This document shows positions 44,374-53,200 of a stretch of DNA of 64,000 nt, one piece after another. Under the pieces are notes generated by a model. It was given only the letters and a program-made list of their open reading frames with translations. It had not been told where the DNA came from and searched no databases. The stretch spans positions 285,688-349,687 of the forward strand of contig JAHBVK010000001.1 in NCBI GenBank assembly GCA_019637555.1, read 5' to 3'. This DNA is from Anaerolineae bacterium (GTDB lineage Bacteria > Chloroflexota > Anaerolineae > Aggregatilineales > UBA2796). Position 1 is the stretch's first letter, and the number at the start of each line of letters is the position of its first letter. The translations under genes and the position numbers were made by a program.

Positions 44374-46284
44374 ATGTCCTTTTTAGCACCCCTTGCCCTC
44401 ATTCTGAGCGCGCTGGCGATCCCTATCATCATTCTATACATGCTGCGGCTGCGGCGTCGTGAGGTTCAGGTCTCCAGCATCTTCCTGTGGCAACAGATCG
44501 TGCGGGATCGTGAAGCTAATGCGCCTTGGCAAAAACTACGCCGCAATTTGCTGCTGTTGCTTCAACTGTTGATCCTCTTTGCATTGGTGCTCTCTCTGGC
44601 GCGCCCCTACATCGAAGTGCCTACCGTAACCACTGGGCGCATCGCGCTGCTCATTGATGCCTCTGCCAGCATGAACGCAACGGATGTTTCTCCATCGCGT
44701 TTTGAAGTCGCCAAGCAGCAAGCCTATAACATCATCGACACATTGACACCCACCGACACGCTGGCTTTGATCCGCGTGGCTGGTGCGCCAGAGATGATCG
44801 AGAACTATACCAACGATTGGGTGCAGCTTCGCGACGCCATCAGCCGCTTAGAACCAAGCAAAGCAACTGCCGATTGGAACGCTGCCCTGACTTTAGCAGC
44901 GGCTGGCGCAGCAGGTTCGGATAAGTTCACTATCATTCTGGTCAGCGATGGTGGTTTGCCAGCGGACCTTGCCTCAAGTTACGGCGAAGTGCGCTTTATT
45001 CCGATAGGCACGGCGAATAGCAATGTTGCTATTACCGCGCTTTCACCGGGCGTTGATCCTGTCAAAGGTGCACAGATATATTCTCGTCTGACTAACTACG
45101 GATCGCAGCCAGCGGATGTGATCTTTAGCTTGAACTTGGATGGTCAGTTGTTTAAGGCGTTGCCCTATACGGTACCAGCCAACGGTTCAACCGATGTGCT
45201 AGTTTCTAACCTTCCCGCTGAATTTCATCGTGTGCAGGCGCAAATCAGTCGTCCGGCGAATTCTACTGTTCCCGATTTCCTATCTCTTGATGACTCGGCA
45301 TGGGCAACCTTCGATCCAGTGGCACAGCAGCAAGCGATCATTTTCTCGCCCGGAGGCAATCGTTTCCTTGAGGAAGGCTTAAACAGCTTCCCCGAATGGC
45401 GTGTAACCACTGGCGATACAACTACCGGATTGCCCACCAGAACCTTCGATCTTTATGTCTTCGATGGCTGGTTGCCGCCGCAGCTACCTGATGCCAACAT
45501 GTTGATCATCGATCCACCTTCTGATACGCGGCTATTTTCGGTAGGCGCAGCCACGCAGCAGACCAAACTCACCAATATTGCGTCGGACGATCCGCGTGTG
45601 CGTTACGTGCGTTTTAACGATGTGAACATTCGTCAATTCAAGCTGATCACGGCAGGCACTTGGGCAGATGCACTGATTAGCGCCGAAGGCGGTCCGTTGC
45701 TGCTGGCAGGATCGGTAGATACACGTCGTATCGCTGTGCTGAGTTTTGCCCTGCGCGATTCCGATTTACCGCTGAAGATTGCTTGGCCCATTTTATTGGC
45801 GAATCTAACCACGTGGTACAGGCAACCCCGCGCCTTGAGTCTTGATAGTAGTGTGCAGCCCGGACAAGCAGTGGCGATTCAGCCGATCTCCGAGTCTACT
45901 GTTGTGCGCGTTAGTCGTCCCGATGGCGCGACCAGCACCTTTGATGTGAACGCAAATCAGCCCCTGATCGTTTATGCTGACACGCCAATGGCGGGCATCT
46001 ACACAGTGGAAGTCTATCGCGGCAGTGATGTGGTACAGAGCGAAGCCTTTGCCGTCAATCTGTTCGATCCGGAGGAAAGCGATATTGCCGTTCGCACGCC
46101 CATTTTCGGTTCAACACCGATCACCGCAGCGGCGCAGGAAGAAGTTGGTCAGCGCGAGTTCTGGCCCATCATTGCAGTGCTTGCGCTGCTGATTTTGATG
46201 CTGGAATGGTGGGTCTACCACCGCCGCCTGCAAGCGCCTCGCATCGGAACGTTGCCACGCCGACCATTTGCTCGACGGAGTTAG
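44374..46284 (+). CDS. BatA/VWA-domain membrane protein
   Basis: The 636-residue protein begins with the BatA N-terminal helix (LAPLALILSALAIPIIILYMLRLRR). A second helix follows, then a VWA domain with MIDAS LLIDASASMNATD and VSDGGLPADL. Later come a glutamine-amidotransferase-like region (about 320-480) and a final membrane helix with a basic tail. Together with MoxR and DUF58 this gives an envelope-located chaperone or stress complex. Its position at the end of the cluster is typical. Confidence 0.9.
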   Translation: MSFLAPLALILSALAIPIIILYMLRLRRREVQVSSIFLWQQIVRDREANAPWQKLRRNLLLLLQLLILFALVLSLARPYIEVPTVTTGRIALLIDASASMNATDVSPSRFEVAKQQAYNIIDTLTPTDTLALIRVAGAPEMIENYTNDWVQLRDAISRLEPSKATADWNAALTLAAAGAAGSDKFTIILVSDGGLPADLASSYGEVRFIPIGTANSNVAITALSPGVDPVKGAQIYSRLTNYGSQPADVIFSLNLDGQLFKALPYTVPANGSTDVLVSNLPAEFHRVQAQISRPANSTVPDFLSLDDSAWATFDPVAQQQAIIFSPGGNRFLEEGLNSFPEWRVTTGDTTTGLPTRTFDLYVFDGWLPPQLPDANMLIIDPPSDTRLFSVGAATQQTKLTNIASDDPRVRYVRFNDVNIRQFKLITAGTWADALISAEGGPLLLAGSVDTRRIAVLSFALRDSDLPLKIAWPILLANLTTWYRQPRALSLDSSVQPGQAVAIQPISESTVVRVSRPDGATSTFDVNANQPLIVYADTPMAGIYTVEVYRGSDVVQSEAFAVNLFDPEESDIAVRTPIFGSTPITAAAQEEVGQREFWPIIAVLALLILMLEWWVYHRRLQAPRIGTLPRRPFARRS

Positions 46285-46287
46285 TGC

Positions 46288-47208
46288 TTGCATCCGCCAG
46301 AACAGGATACAGAAAAGTTCACTCAATTGCTGCGTCAGCTTGTGCCACAAAGCAGATTACTACGCGTATGGAAGATGCCCGGAGGTGTCTCTGCGCAGGT
46401 AACCGCGTTGGAGATCGAGCGGGTAGATGGACAAACACAGCGCATGATCGTCCGTCGGCACGGCTCAATCGATTTACAACACAATCCGCACATCGCAGCA
46501 GACGAATTTAGGCTCTTGCAGAGGTTGCATTCGGCAGGGTTAGCCGTGCCAGAGCCATACTTCTTCGATCAATCCAACGAGATATTCCCGTCTCCGTACA
46601 TTGTGCTTGAATATATTGATGGCGAAACAGTATTCGCGCCGCTCTCGCTAGAGGATTATCTCGTGCAGGTAGCCACACAGTTATCTAAAATTCACAGTCT
46701 TCGTGATTGGTTGGTAGATTTGTCATTTCTGCCCGATCAAACAACGATTTATCAGCAAAAACTGCATCCCCGCCCGACCAAGCTAGACGACTCGCTGCAA
46801 GAAGGGCAAATTCGTGACGTACTCGAAGATGTTGGTCAGTTGGCGCAGCGTAATCAACCAACATTGCTGCACGGCGATTACTGGTCAGGCAATATCCTCT
46901 GGCGCGATCATCAACTGATCGCCGTGATTGACTGGGAAGATGCGCGGATCGGTGATCCGCTGGCTGATCTTGCCGTCACACGACTTGAGATGTTGTGGGC
47001 TTTCGGCATCGACGCAATGCACCGCTTCACCGATCTCTATCGCACTATGACTTCCCTCGATTTCAATAATCTTCCATACTGGGACCTCTATGCGGCGCTG
47101 CGACCTGCTTTCAAGATCGCGGATTGGGCTTCTGATCCAGCCGCTGAACTAGCGATGCGCGAGAAACATCGTTCGTTCGTAGTACAAGCATTTGACCAGT
47201 TGAAGTGA
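46288..47208 (+). CDS. Aminoglycoside phosphotransferase-like kinase
   Basis: The 306-residue protein has an APH/ChoK-type kinase fold. FDQSNEIFPSPYIVLEYIDGET is the hinge, LLHGDYWSGNILW the catalytic loop (Asp and Asn), and AVIDWEDARIGDPLADLA the metal-binding Asp loop. The substrate is probably a small alcohol or amine rather than a drug. It begins with TTG 3 bases after the BatA stop, and CGGAG precedes the start by 7 bases. Confidence 0.85.
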   Translation: MHPPEQDTEKFTQLLRQLVPQSRLLRVWKMPGGVSAQVTALEIERVDGQTQRMIVRRHGSIDLQHNPHIAADEFRLLQRLHSAGLAVPEPYFFDQSNEIFPSPYIVLEYIDGETVFAPLSLEDYLVQVATQLSKIHSLRDWLVDLSFLPDQTTIYQQKLHPRPTKLDDSLQEGQIRDVLEDVGQLAQRNQPTLLHGDYWSGNILWRDHQLIAVIDWEDARIGDPLADLAVTRLEMLWAFGIDAMHRFTDLYRTMTSLDFNNLPYWDLYAALRPAFKIADWASDPAAELAMREKHRSFVVQAFDQLK

Positions 47209-47213
47209 ATCAA

Positions 47214-47253
47214 AAACGGTGGAAGAGATCGTCATCTCTTCCACCGTTTGTTG
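47214..47253 (+). terminator. Long perfect hairpin terminator of the MoxR cluster
   Basis: A 16-bp perfect stem (47214-47229 with 47234-47249) with a CGTC loop, followed by a T-rich stretch. The A-run on the left also suits the opposing protease gene, so it is probably bidirectional. Confidence 0.85.
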
Positions 47254-47273
47254 TCTTTCGTCAGCACAACCTG

Positions 47274-47942
47274 CTAGACGTAACTGGCGACAGGTTGTTC
47301 CACTGGTTCGGATCGTTTACGCTGTCCTTGCATCCACTCCAGTGCCTGATCTGCTACTGTTTGCGCAGGTGATCCCGGATAAACTGGGATCGCTACTCCT
47401 ACATCTGGACCATTGATCATCGTATTGATCCCGATGACCTGTCCGCGCGAATCCACCATCACACCGCCGGAGTGACCGGGACGCATGTGTAGACTCGCTA
47501 CGACCCACTCCTGATTTCCGGTCATCTGCGCCAATTCAGCGAACTCATCGCCAGTATTCCCGACGATTACGCCCGCCGTGATTGCACCTTTGACACCCCA
47601 CGGATGACCGAGCGCAATCACCCAATCTCCTGCTGCCAGCGTTCTAGAATCGCCCAACTCTACCGTAGGCAAATCGTCCGCCTCAATCGCCAGTGCTGCC
47701 AGATCGCGATCTGCGGAACGCGCCACGAGCGTAGCTCGGTACTCTCGCCCGTCCGCAAGGATAACTTTTGGGGGACGTCGACCCACAACGTGGCTGTTGG
47801 TCATGATCAATCCGCTGCGATGCCAGATCGTCCCCGCGCCATGCCCCATCCGTCCGTTGCTAACTTGAACGAGTGCAGGATAGACCTTGCTCACGACACT
47901 CGCCAAGCCATCATTTAACTGCTCGATGAATTCGCTGTTCAT
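47274..47942 (-). CDS. HtrA-like trypsin-family protease without PDZ, 222 aa
   Basis: The short S1C protease has His in MTNSHVVG, Asp in SADRDLAALAIE and Ser in RPGHSGGVMV, so the catalytic triad is complete. There is no signal peptide, membrane anchor or PDZ domain, so it appears cytoplasmic or is exported by an unknown route. It lies 27 bases after the second protease gene and is likely its operon partner and paralogue. Confidence 0.85.
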   Translation of the reverse strand: MNSEFIEQLNDGLASVVSKVYPALVQVSNGRMGHGAGTIWHRSGLIMTNSHVVGRRPPKVILADGREYRATLVARSADRDLAALAIEADDLPTVELGDSRTLAAGDWVIALGHPWGVKGAITAGVIVGNTGDEFAELAQMTGNQEWVVASLHMRPGHSGGVMVDSRGQVIGINTMINGPDVGVAIPVYPGSPAQTVADQALEWMQGQRKRSEPVEQPVASYV

Positions 47943-47969
47943 ATCTTGCTCTCTTGCTCTGATTGTTGT

Positions 47970-48869
47970 TTATTGGCGTTCACCGATACTCACGCTGACA
48001 GTCTGCACTTCACCGCCACGCACAATCTTGATCGCGGCTGTCTGCCCAACACGATCTCCGACGAGGAACGCTAGTAGATCGTCCATGCTGCGTAGGGTCG
48101 TGTCTTCCGCACCGATCAGAATATCCCCGATGAGCAAGCCCGCCGTATCAGCCGGACCGCCAGCCTCAACAGAGACCAGCAGCAGACCAGTTTCCTGTCC
48201 AGCCTTCTCGCGGATGCTTTCCGTTAAGCGGATTGGCTGTGCGCCCACGCCTAAATAGCCTTGCCGGATTTTGCCGTGCGAAAGTAGGGTATCCGCAATT
48301 CGCTTGATCGTCGCTGCTGGGATCGCCAGACTGACTCCCTGCATCAGCGCCGAAGTGTTCATACCGATCAGTTTACCGTCAGCGCCAAGCAGCGGACCTC
48401 CGGAGAATCCGGGATACATCAGCACATCGGTTTGTAAATAACGCTCGATGCGACCGCCCATTGGTGAGCGCCATTCATTTTCACTGAGCGCACTAACGAT
48501 GCCCAGAGTTGCCATTACCGTGTGACCGGGACGACCGAGCGCCAATGCCAGATGACCCACCTTGACTTCGTTCAAGGCTGCCCAGGTTGAGGTATCCAAC
48601 CCCGATGTCTGCGCCCGCAACACAGCCAGATCGGTGCTGGGATCGCGCCCAACCAAGGCGGCATTTACGGTCTTGCCATCAGGCAATCCAATGATGATGT
48701 TGTCATCGCGTTCCACAACATGATGAGAAGTCACGATCACTCCATCGGCGGAGTAGACAATGCCAGTGGCAGGCATCCGGCGGCGTGCCTCCACACGGAC
48801 GACATGAGCGCTAGCAGTTTTTACGGCATCGGCGAACCCGTTAGAGAGGGTTTGAAGCGCGTCAGACAT
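47970..48869 (-). CDS. HtrA-like protease with PDZ domain
   Basis: The 299-residue protein has an S1C protease domain (His in VTSHHVVE, Asp in PSTDLAVLRA, Ser in YPGFSGGPLL) and one C-terminal PDZ domain (GYLGVGAQPIRL...GGPADTAGLLIGDIL). Unlike DegP/HtrA it lacks a clear signal peptide or anchor. The ATG at 48869 has AGGAG at 8 bases. It is the first gene of a two-protease operon. Confidence 0.9.
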   Translation of the reverse strand: MSDALQTLSNGFADAVKTASAHVVRVEARRRMPATGIVYSADGVIVTSHHVVERDDNIIIGLPDGKTVNAALVGRDPSTDLAVLRAQTSGLDTSTWAALNEVKVGHLALALGRPGHTVMATLGIVSALSENEWRSPMGGRIERYLQTDVLMYPGFSGGPLLGADGKLIGMNTSALMQGVSLAIPAATIKRIADTLLSHGKIRQGYLGVGAQPIRLTESIREKAGQETGLLLVSVEAGGPADTAGLLIGDILIGAEDTTLRSMDDLLAFLVGDRVGQTAAIKIVRGGEVQTVSVSIGERQ

Positions 48870-48980
48870 GGACTGTTCTCCTGATTTTGCAACTAACTTT
48901 GCTTTGACATCAGTTAACTGCAACTCAGCTTTGGGGTCGTCCGTACTTCGATGAGTCTGGTAGCTAATAAAATGGGTAGG

Positions 48981-49985
48981 TCAGCCTCTGGAAAATACGC
49001 GGACTCGATCCATCAGGCTAGTAGGTTGTCCTGTGGGCTGCCGATCTGCCCAGCGATACCATTCCCGCATTCGTGAGCGTGGAACACGCGGTACGGTGCG
49101 CCGTTCACGCTCTTTTGCGCCGTACTGACTCAGCTTGCCTAGCAGATAAGCGCCTTCACGGGGTGTCAATAACAAGCGCGCAGCGACATGTGCGAAAATA
49201 CGTGGTAAATGTCGCAACACATAGTCGCGCCCGCTGGTGTTCTTCATCACGCTTAAATAGCGATTTGCCAATGCTTCGGCACGCAGCCACGCCGAGGGCT
49301 GACTGCCCCGATGAATAGCGACTGCATCCGGTGTATAGCGGCACTTCCATCCACCAAGCTGCGCGCGCCAATCCAGATCAACATCTTCGTTATACATGAA
49401 CATCACCGGATCGAAGATATTGCCATCCGGGGCGAGTGCCTCCAACATTGTCTGGCGGTAGATCGCGGCTGCGCCGGATGCACCGAAAACTTCGCGCGGT
49501 GTGCTGAATCGCGAGTCGTCTGGTAGGTCATACCCGATATTGAAGGCATATCCGTCACTTTTTAGCGCGTGCCCAACGCTGTAGATTTTTTCGCCGTTCG
49601 GTTGTAACAGCTTGCCCATCCCCCAACCCGCGCCCATCGACTGAATCTCATCGACTACCGCTTCAATGTAAGTAGGTGTAAGTTGCACATCCGGATTCAA
49701 CGTCATATAGAAATCGTAAGATGTCATCGCCTCTCGCCAGAATTGGTAGATGCGGTTATGTCCGCGTCCGAAACCTACATTGTTAATCTGCAAAATGCGG
49801 TGATACTGAGGCGCGTACTCCCTGATCCACGGCGGAGTACCATCGGTTGAGGCATTGTCTAGCAAGGTAACTGTTAACTGAGGGTAGGTTTGTGCGGCTA
49901 ACGAGTCCAGCAGTCCGGGCAAATCATTGCGGCTGTTATAGGTGACGATACCAACGTAAACTGTTCCCGGTGGCTGCGACTGCAC
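48981..49985 (-). CDS. Family 2 glycosyltransferase
   Basis: The 334-residue protein has the GT-A fold motifs of GT2: VGIVTYNSRNDL, TLLDNASTDGT, MTLNPDVQL (the DxD-like metal motif) and YNEDVDLDWR (the EDVDL catalytic base). This pattern matches rhamnosyl- or related sugar transferases for envelope glycans. The start at 49985 (GTG) has no clear ribosome site. No other sugar genes flank it. Confidence 0.9.
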   Translation of the reverse strand: MQSQPPGTVYVGIVTYNSRNDLPGLLDSLAAQTYPQLTVTLLDNASTDGTPPWIREYAPQYHRILQINNVGFGRGHNRIYQFWREAMTSYDFYMTLNPDVQLTPTYIEAVVDEIQSMGAGWGMGKLLQPNGEKIYSVGHALKSDGYAFNIGYDLPDDSRFSTPREVFGASGAAAIYRQTMLEALAPDGNIFDPVMFMYNEDVDLDWRAQLGGWKCRYTPDAVAIHRGSQPSAWLRAEALANRYLSVMKNTSGRDYVLRHLPRIFAHVAARLLLTPREGAYLLGKLSQYGAKERERRTVPRVPRSRMREWYRWADRQPTGQPTSLMDRVRVFSRG

Positions 49986-50311
49986 AGACGATCAACCCGA
50001 TCCCACAACGTCGCGGCACTAGCGACGAAGACATCAAGATATAGTGATTCTAGCATTCCTTCGTCCACAATCGGAAGAAAAGTCTGTCATTCACTAGTCG
50101 AGATGAATGCTAACAAGGTTACTCTTATGCTGATATTAAGATGTAGATACCAACTTATATGGCTCTAATCTTGACTTAACGCGCGACTCAGTAAGAAATT
50201 TTATCATTCAGACAAGCTTATCGAAGCGGGTAACTCAGGTGTATAGGTAGCGGAGATAAGCGGGCTGCGATGTCTACACGGCAATGCGCGTCGCCGAGGT
50301 AACATTCAGCC

Positions 50312-50359
50312 AAAAAAAATGCAGGTCGCTGACGCACCCCCCCTATGTGTCAGCGACTT
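50312..50359 (-). terminator. Left-facing intrinsic terminator in a gene-free stretch
   Basis: A 14-bp near-perfect stem (50323-50336 with 50346-50359, loop 9) is followed on the minus strand by TGCATTTTTTTT (A8 on the plus strand at 50312-50319). It is a textbook terminator for leftward transcription. The rest of 49986-50425 (about 440 bases) shows no gene. No minus-strand gene ends here: the nearest to the right is the methyltransferase, 1.1 kb away. Confidence 0.7.
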
Positions 50360-50425
50360 GTTGTTTGTACTGCAAATTGCGTAAAATCCCGTCATAAAGT
50401 TCACTTACAGCTAGAGATTTACACC

Positions 50426-51502
50426 ATGCCTTCTGCCGATCCGCCGCTTATCGTGCGTGCAGAACACCCACCCAATGCGGGAACGCCGATTACACAACTT
50501 GCCCGTTTCATCACGCCCATCACTTCCTTTTTCCAACGTAACCACGCCTCAATTCCTAACATTAATCCTGCTACTTATCACCTAACGATTGATGGTTTAG
50601 TTAATCAACAGTTACAGCTAACACTTGCTGATCTTCAGCGTTTTGCGCGTCACACATTGATCTCTACACTGCAATGTGCGGGCAATCGCCGTACCGAGAT
50701 GAACGCATACAAAACGATTGGCGGGGAAATCATCTGGGACTTTGATGCTATCAGTACTGCCGAGTGGTCAGGCGTTCGTCTTGCTGACGTCATTTCTGCA
50801 GCGCACCCACAGGCTTTAGCGGCGCATGTAGCCTTTACGGGACTGGATCATGTTGAGAAGGAGGGTGAAACATTTGCCTACGGCGGCAGCATTGATCTGC
50901 GCCGTGCCTTGACCAATGATGTACTAATCGCAGACAAAATGAATGGTCAGTCATTGCCTGCAGAACACGGCTATCCGCTACGTATCATTGTGCCCGGTGT
51001 CATCGGTGCCCGCAGTGTCAAGTGGTTGTCGCATATCAGGCTGCAAGCTGAACCAAGTGACAACTATTTTCAGACCAATGCGTATAAACTGTTCCCATCG
51101 CACAGTACCCGCGAAACTGTCGATTGGTCTCAAGGGTTGATGCTAGATGCTACACGGCTCAACTCGGTGATCCTCGATCCGCAGAATGGCGTGATGATCC
51201 CTCAAGGTGACTACACCATTCGTGGCTATGCGGTTGGCAGCGAAGGTAGCGCGGTGACAAAGGTGCAAATTTCGCTTGATAACGGCGCTAGCTGGCGAGA
51301 AGCACAGATGGAAGATCGTGCCGAGAAGTGGGCATGGCGCTTCTGGCAGTTTCCGACCACGCTATCGCACGGTGACTACCAATTATGGGTACGTGCGGAA
51401 GATAGCAGTGGTGCTACACAGCCCGCGAATGTGGAGGCAGTATGGAATTTCCTCGGTTACATGAATAATGTCTGGCATAAGGTTGACATTACCGTACGCT
51501 AA
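50426..51502 (+). CDS. Sulfite-oxidase-family molybdenum enzyme
   Basis: The 358-residue protein has the sulfite oxidase Mo-pterin fold: Cys84 in TLQCAGNRR is the Mo ligand, GGSIDLRRAL and GYPLRIIVPGVIGARSVKWL line the pterin site. A C-terminal Mo-co dimerisation domain (IRGYAVGSEGSAVTKVQISLDNGASW) follows. There is no heme domain and no Tat signal, so a cytoplasmic dehydrogenase form is likely. The ATG at 50426 begins the recognisable domain. The frame open from 50345 includes the hairpin and is unlikely. Its stop overlaps the convergent methyltransferase by 14 bases. Confidence 0.92.
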   Translation: MPSADPPLIVRAEHPPNAGTPITQLARFITPITSFFQRNHASIPNINPATYHLTIDGLVNQQLQLTLADLQRFARHTLISTLQCAGNRRTEMNAYKTIGGEIIWDFDAISTAEWSGVRLADVISAAHPQALAAHVAFTGLDHVEKEGETFAYGGSIDLRRALTNDVLIADKMNGQSLPAEHGYPLRIIVPGVIGARSVKWLSHIRLQAEPSDNYFQTNAYKLFPSHSTRETVDWSQGLMLDATRLNSVILDPQNGVMIPQGDYTIRGYAVGSEGSAVTKVQISLDNGASWREAQMEDRAEKWAWRFWQFPTTLSHGDYQLWVRAEDSSGATQPANVEAVWNFLGYMNNVWHKVDITVR

Positions 51503-52016
51503 TTGCTGAATAGATCCGTCCCAAAAAGCGACTTGGTACCGTCGCCAACTGCCGCGTAGAGGCAAATCCAGTCTCTGCTGCCAATCGTTCCCAACTAGGG
51601 TACGACAAGGGATAGGGAACCCACGTGTTGCCATGATCTACGTCGTACTCCACTAACAGCAGTCGTCCCTGTGGTTGTAACTGCTCTCGCAGCCGCTTCA
51701 ACAGTGTGATCTTGCGCTCAGGCTTGACGAAGTGCAGCGAATTTGCCATCACAATGCCATCCAGCAGTGGCAAACCCAACTCATCTGTGAAGTCAGCGGT
51801 CAAATAGTGGACGTGTACCTCGGTAAACCGCTGCATGGATCGCGCCTGTTCGCGCAGCGCACCGCTATCTCGATCCACCGAATAGATCGTCCCTGTAACT
51901 AACAAATCCGCCAATGCCAGCGTGAACGCACCAGTCCCTGATCCCAGATCAGCCCACGTACCTCCGTCCTTATCAATACCGCCGCGTAGCAACCTTACGT
52001 GATCGCTGTGATCCAT
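51489..52016 (-). CDS. Class I SAM-dependent methyltransferase
   Basis: The 175-residue protein has motif I ADLGSGTGAFTLALADLL, an acidic motif II-like IYSVDRDSG, and GIVMANSLHFV near motif IV. It is short, lacking a substrate-recognition cap, so the target cannot be guessed (small molecule or lipid). It runs toward the sulfite oxidase gene, with the last 14 bases of each gene shared. Only 44 bases separate its start from the divergent SH3-protein gene. Confidence 0.85.
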   Translation of the reverse strand: MDHSDHVRLLRGGIDKDGGTWADLGSGTGAFTLALADLLVTGTIYSVDRDSGALREQARSMQRFTEVHVHYLTADFTDELGLPLLDGIVMANSLHFVKPERKITLLKRLREQLQPQGRLLLVEYDVDHGNTWVPYPLSYPSWERLAAETGFASTRQLATVPSRFLGRIYSAISVR

Positions 52017-52060
52017 AGTTCGTTCGCTGTGTCCTTCAAAACTACTGGTACAATCCAGAC

Positions 52061-53200
52061 ATGCCGAAACACCGAATTCTTATTCCTACGCTGTTCTGCC
52101 TACTACTCCTGACAATGCTGCCGATAGTCGCACCGGTCCGTGCACAAGGCACTTCCTGTCCTGATGCGCCTGCACCGCGCCTGATTCTAGAACGAGAATC
52201 GAGGGTAACTCCCGGCGCTCCGCTGCGGATGCGACAGTCTCCCGGACTCACAGGCGAGATAATGGTCGAGGTTCCAGCAGGTGCCCTATTAACGATCATC
52301 GCTGGTCCGCTTTGCCACGATTCACTCAATTGGTGGCGCGTGGATTGGCAGGGCTACGCCGGTTGGATGGTGGAAGGGATTACTGGAGAATACTATCTTG
52401 AGCCGTTAAGTTCGCCTGTGACTCGTATCGAATTGAAAGCGGGACAACCTGCCGTAAGAGTAACTGCGGCGACAGCCACCTTAACCTATAACGGCGCGTT
52501 AGGCAGCATGGTTGAGGCGGATGAGGCATATCCCATTAGCATTGATACTCCGCTAATTACACAGTCTTATGGTGCGCCTTACCCTTCACCCGGATTTTAT
52601 CGTTTTCGCTTCTTGGATTCCTCAATCAGCGCCGAACAACGTGCCTATAACGAGCTGTTAGTCTATCCTGCCAAGAGCTACGAATCGGTCAACACAGATG
52701 CCAGAACCAACCTTCCGCTGTTGCGGCAGCTCTTTCAGCAGCAGGCACCTAACCCTTCTGCCATTCCAGTGCTGCCGTTCGAGTTCGACCAAGTACAGAT
52801 TGTGGCGGCAGCGCAGTATCTACACTTCAACGGCATCACGGGTGTTCGTTTTCTCACCTACTACGGCAACGATACCGCGTCGATCCGTTCAGACCGGTTA
52901 CGCTACTTCTTCATGGGCTTATCGGACGATGGCAAGTGGTTCATCTCAGCTAAATTCTGGATCACCACACCACTGCTAGTCAACGGCAGTGCTATAGATC
53001 CCAACTTCCCGAACGTAGCCGATCCCAATTTCGCCATGCTCTACGCGCAATACATTACCGATGTCGGCTCTAGGTTAACGACGGCGCTGGAATCTGATTT
53101 TGCTCCCTCGCTCACCGAGCTTGATACGCTGATCCAATCGCTGATTGTCCGTATACCCGGATCACAGGATGTGCTCAGTATCCCGCAGCACCACACCTGA
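52061..53200 (+). CDS. Secreted protein with SH3-like domain
   Basis: A signal peptide (MPKHRILIPTLFC...PVRAQG) is followed by an SH3_3-type domain (about 45-115, with PLRMRQSPGLTGEIMVEVPAG and WWRVDWQGYAGWMVEGI) and an unrecognised beta-rich region to residue 379. It probably binds the wall. Its last 39 bases overlap the 3' end of the MocR gene on the other strand. Confidence 0.85.
   Translation: MPKHRILIPTLFCLLLLTMLPIVAPVRAQGTSCPDAPAPRLILERESRVTPGAPLRMRQSPGLTGEIMVEVPAGALLTIIAGPLCHDSLNWWRVDWQGYAGWMVEGITGEYYLEPLSSPVTRIELKAGQPAVRVTAATATLTYNGALGSMVEADEAYPISIDTPLITQSYGAPYPSPGFYRFRFLDSSISAEQRAYNELLVYPAKSYESVNTDARTNLPLLRQLFQQQAPNPSAIPVLPFEFDQVQIVAAAQYLHFNGITGVRFLTYYGNDTASIRSDRLRYFFMGLSDDGKWFISAKFWITTPLLVNGSAIDPNFPNVADPNFAMLYAQYITDVGSRLTTALESDFAPSLTELDTLIQSLIVRIPGSQDVLSIPQHHT

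Noticed and set aside
50345..50425. Extended N-terminus of the sulfite-oxidase-family protein
   Set aside because: The extension overlaps the hairpin and has no signal peptide or family similarity.
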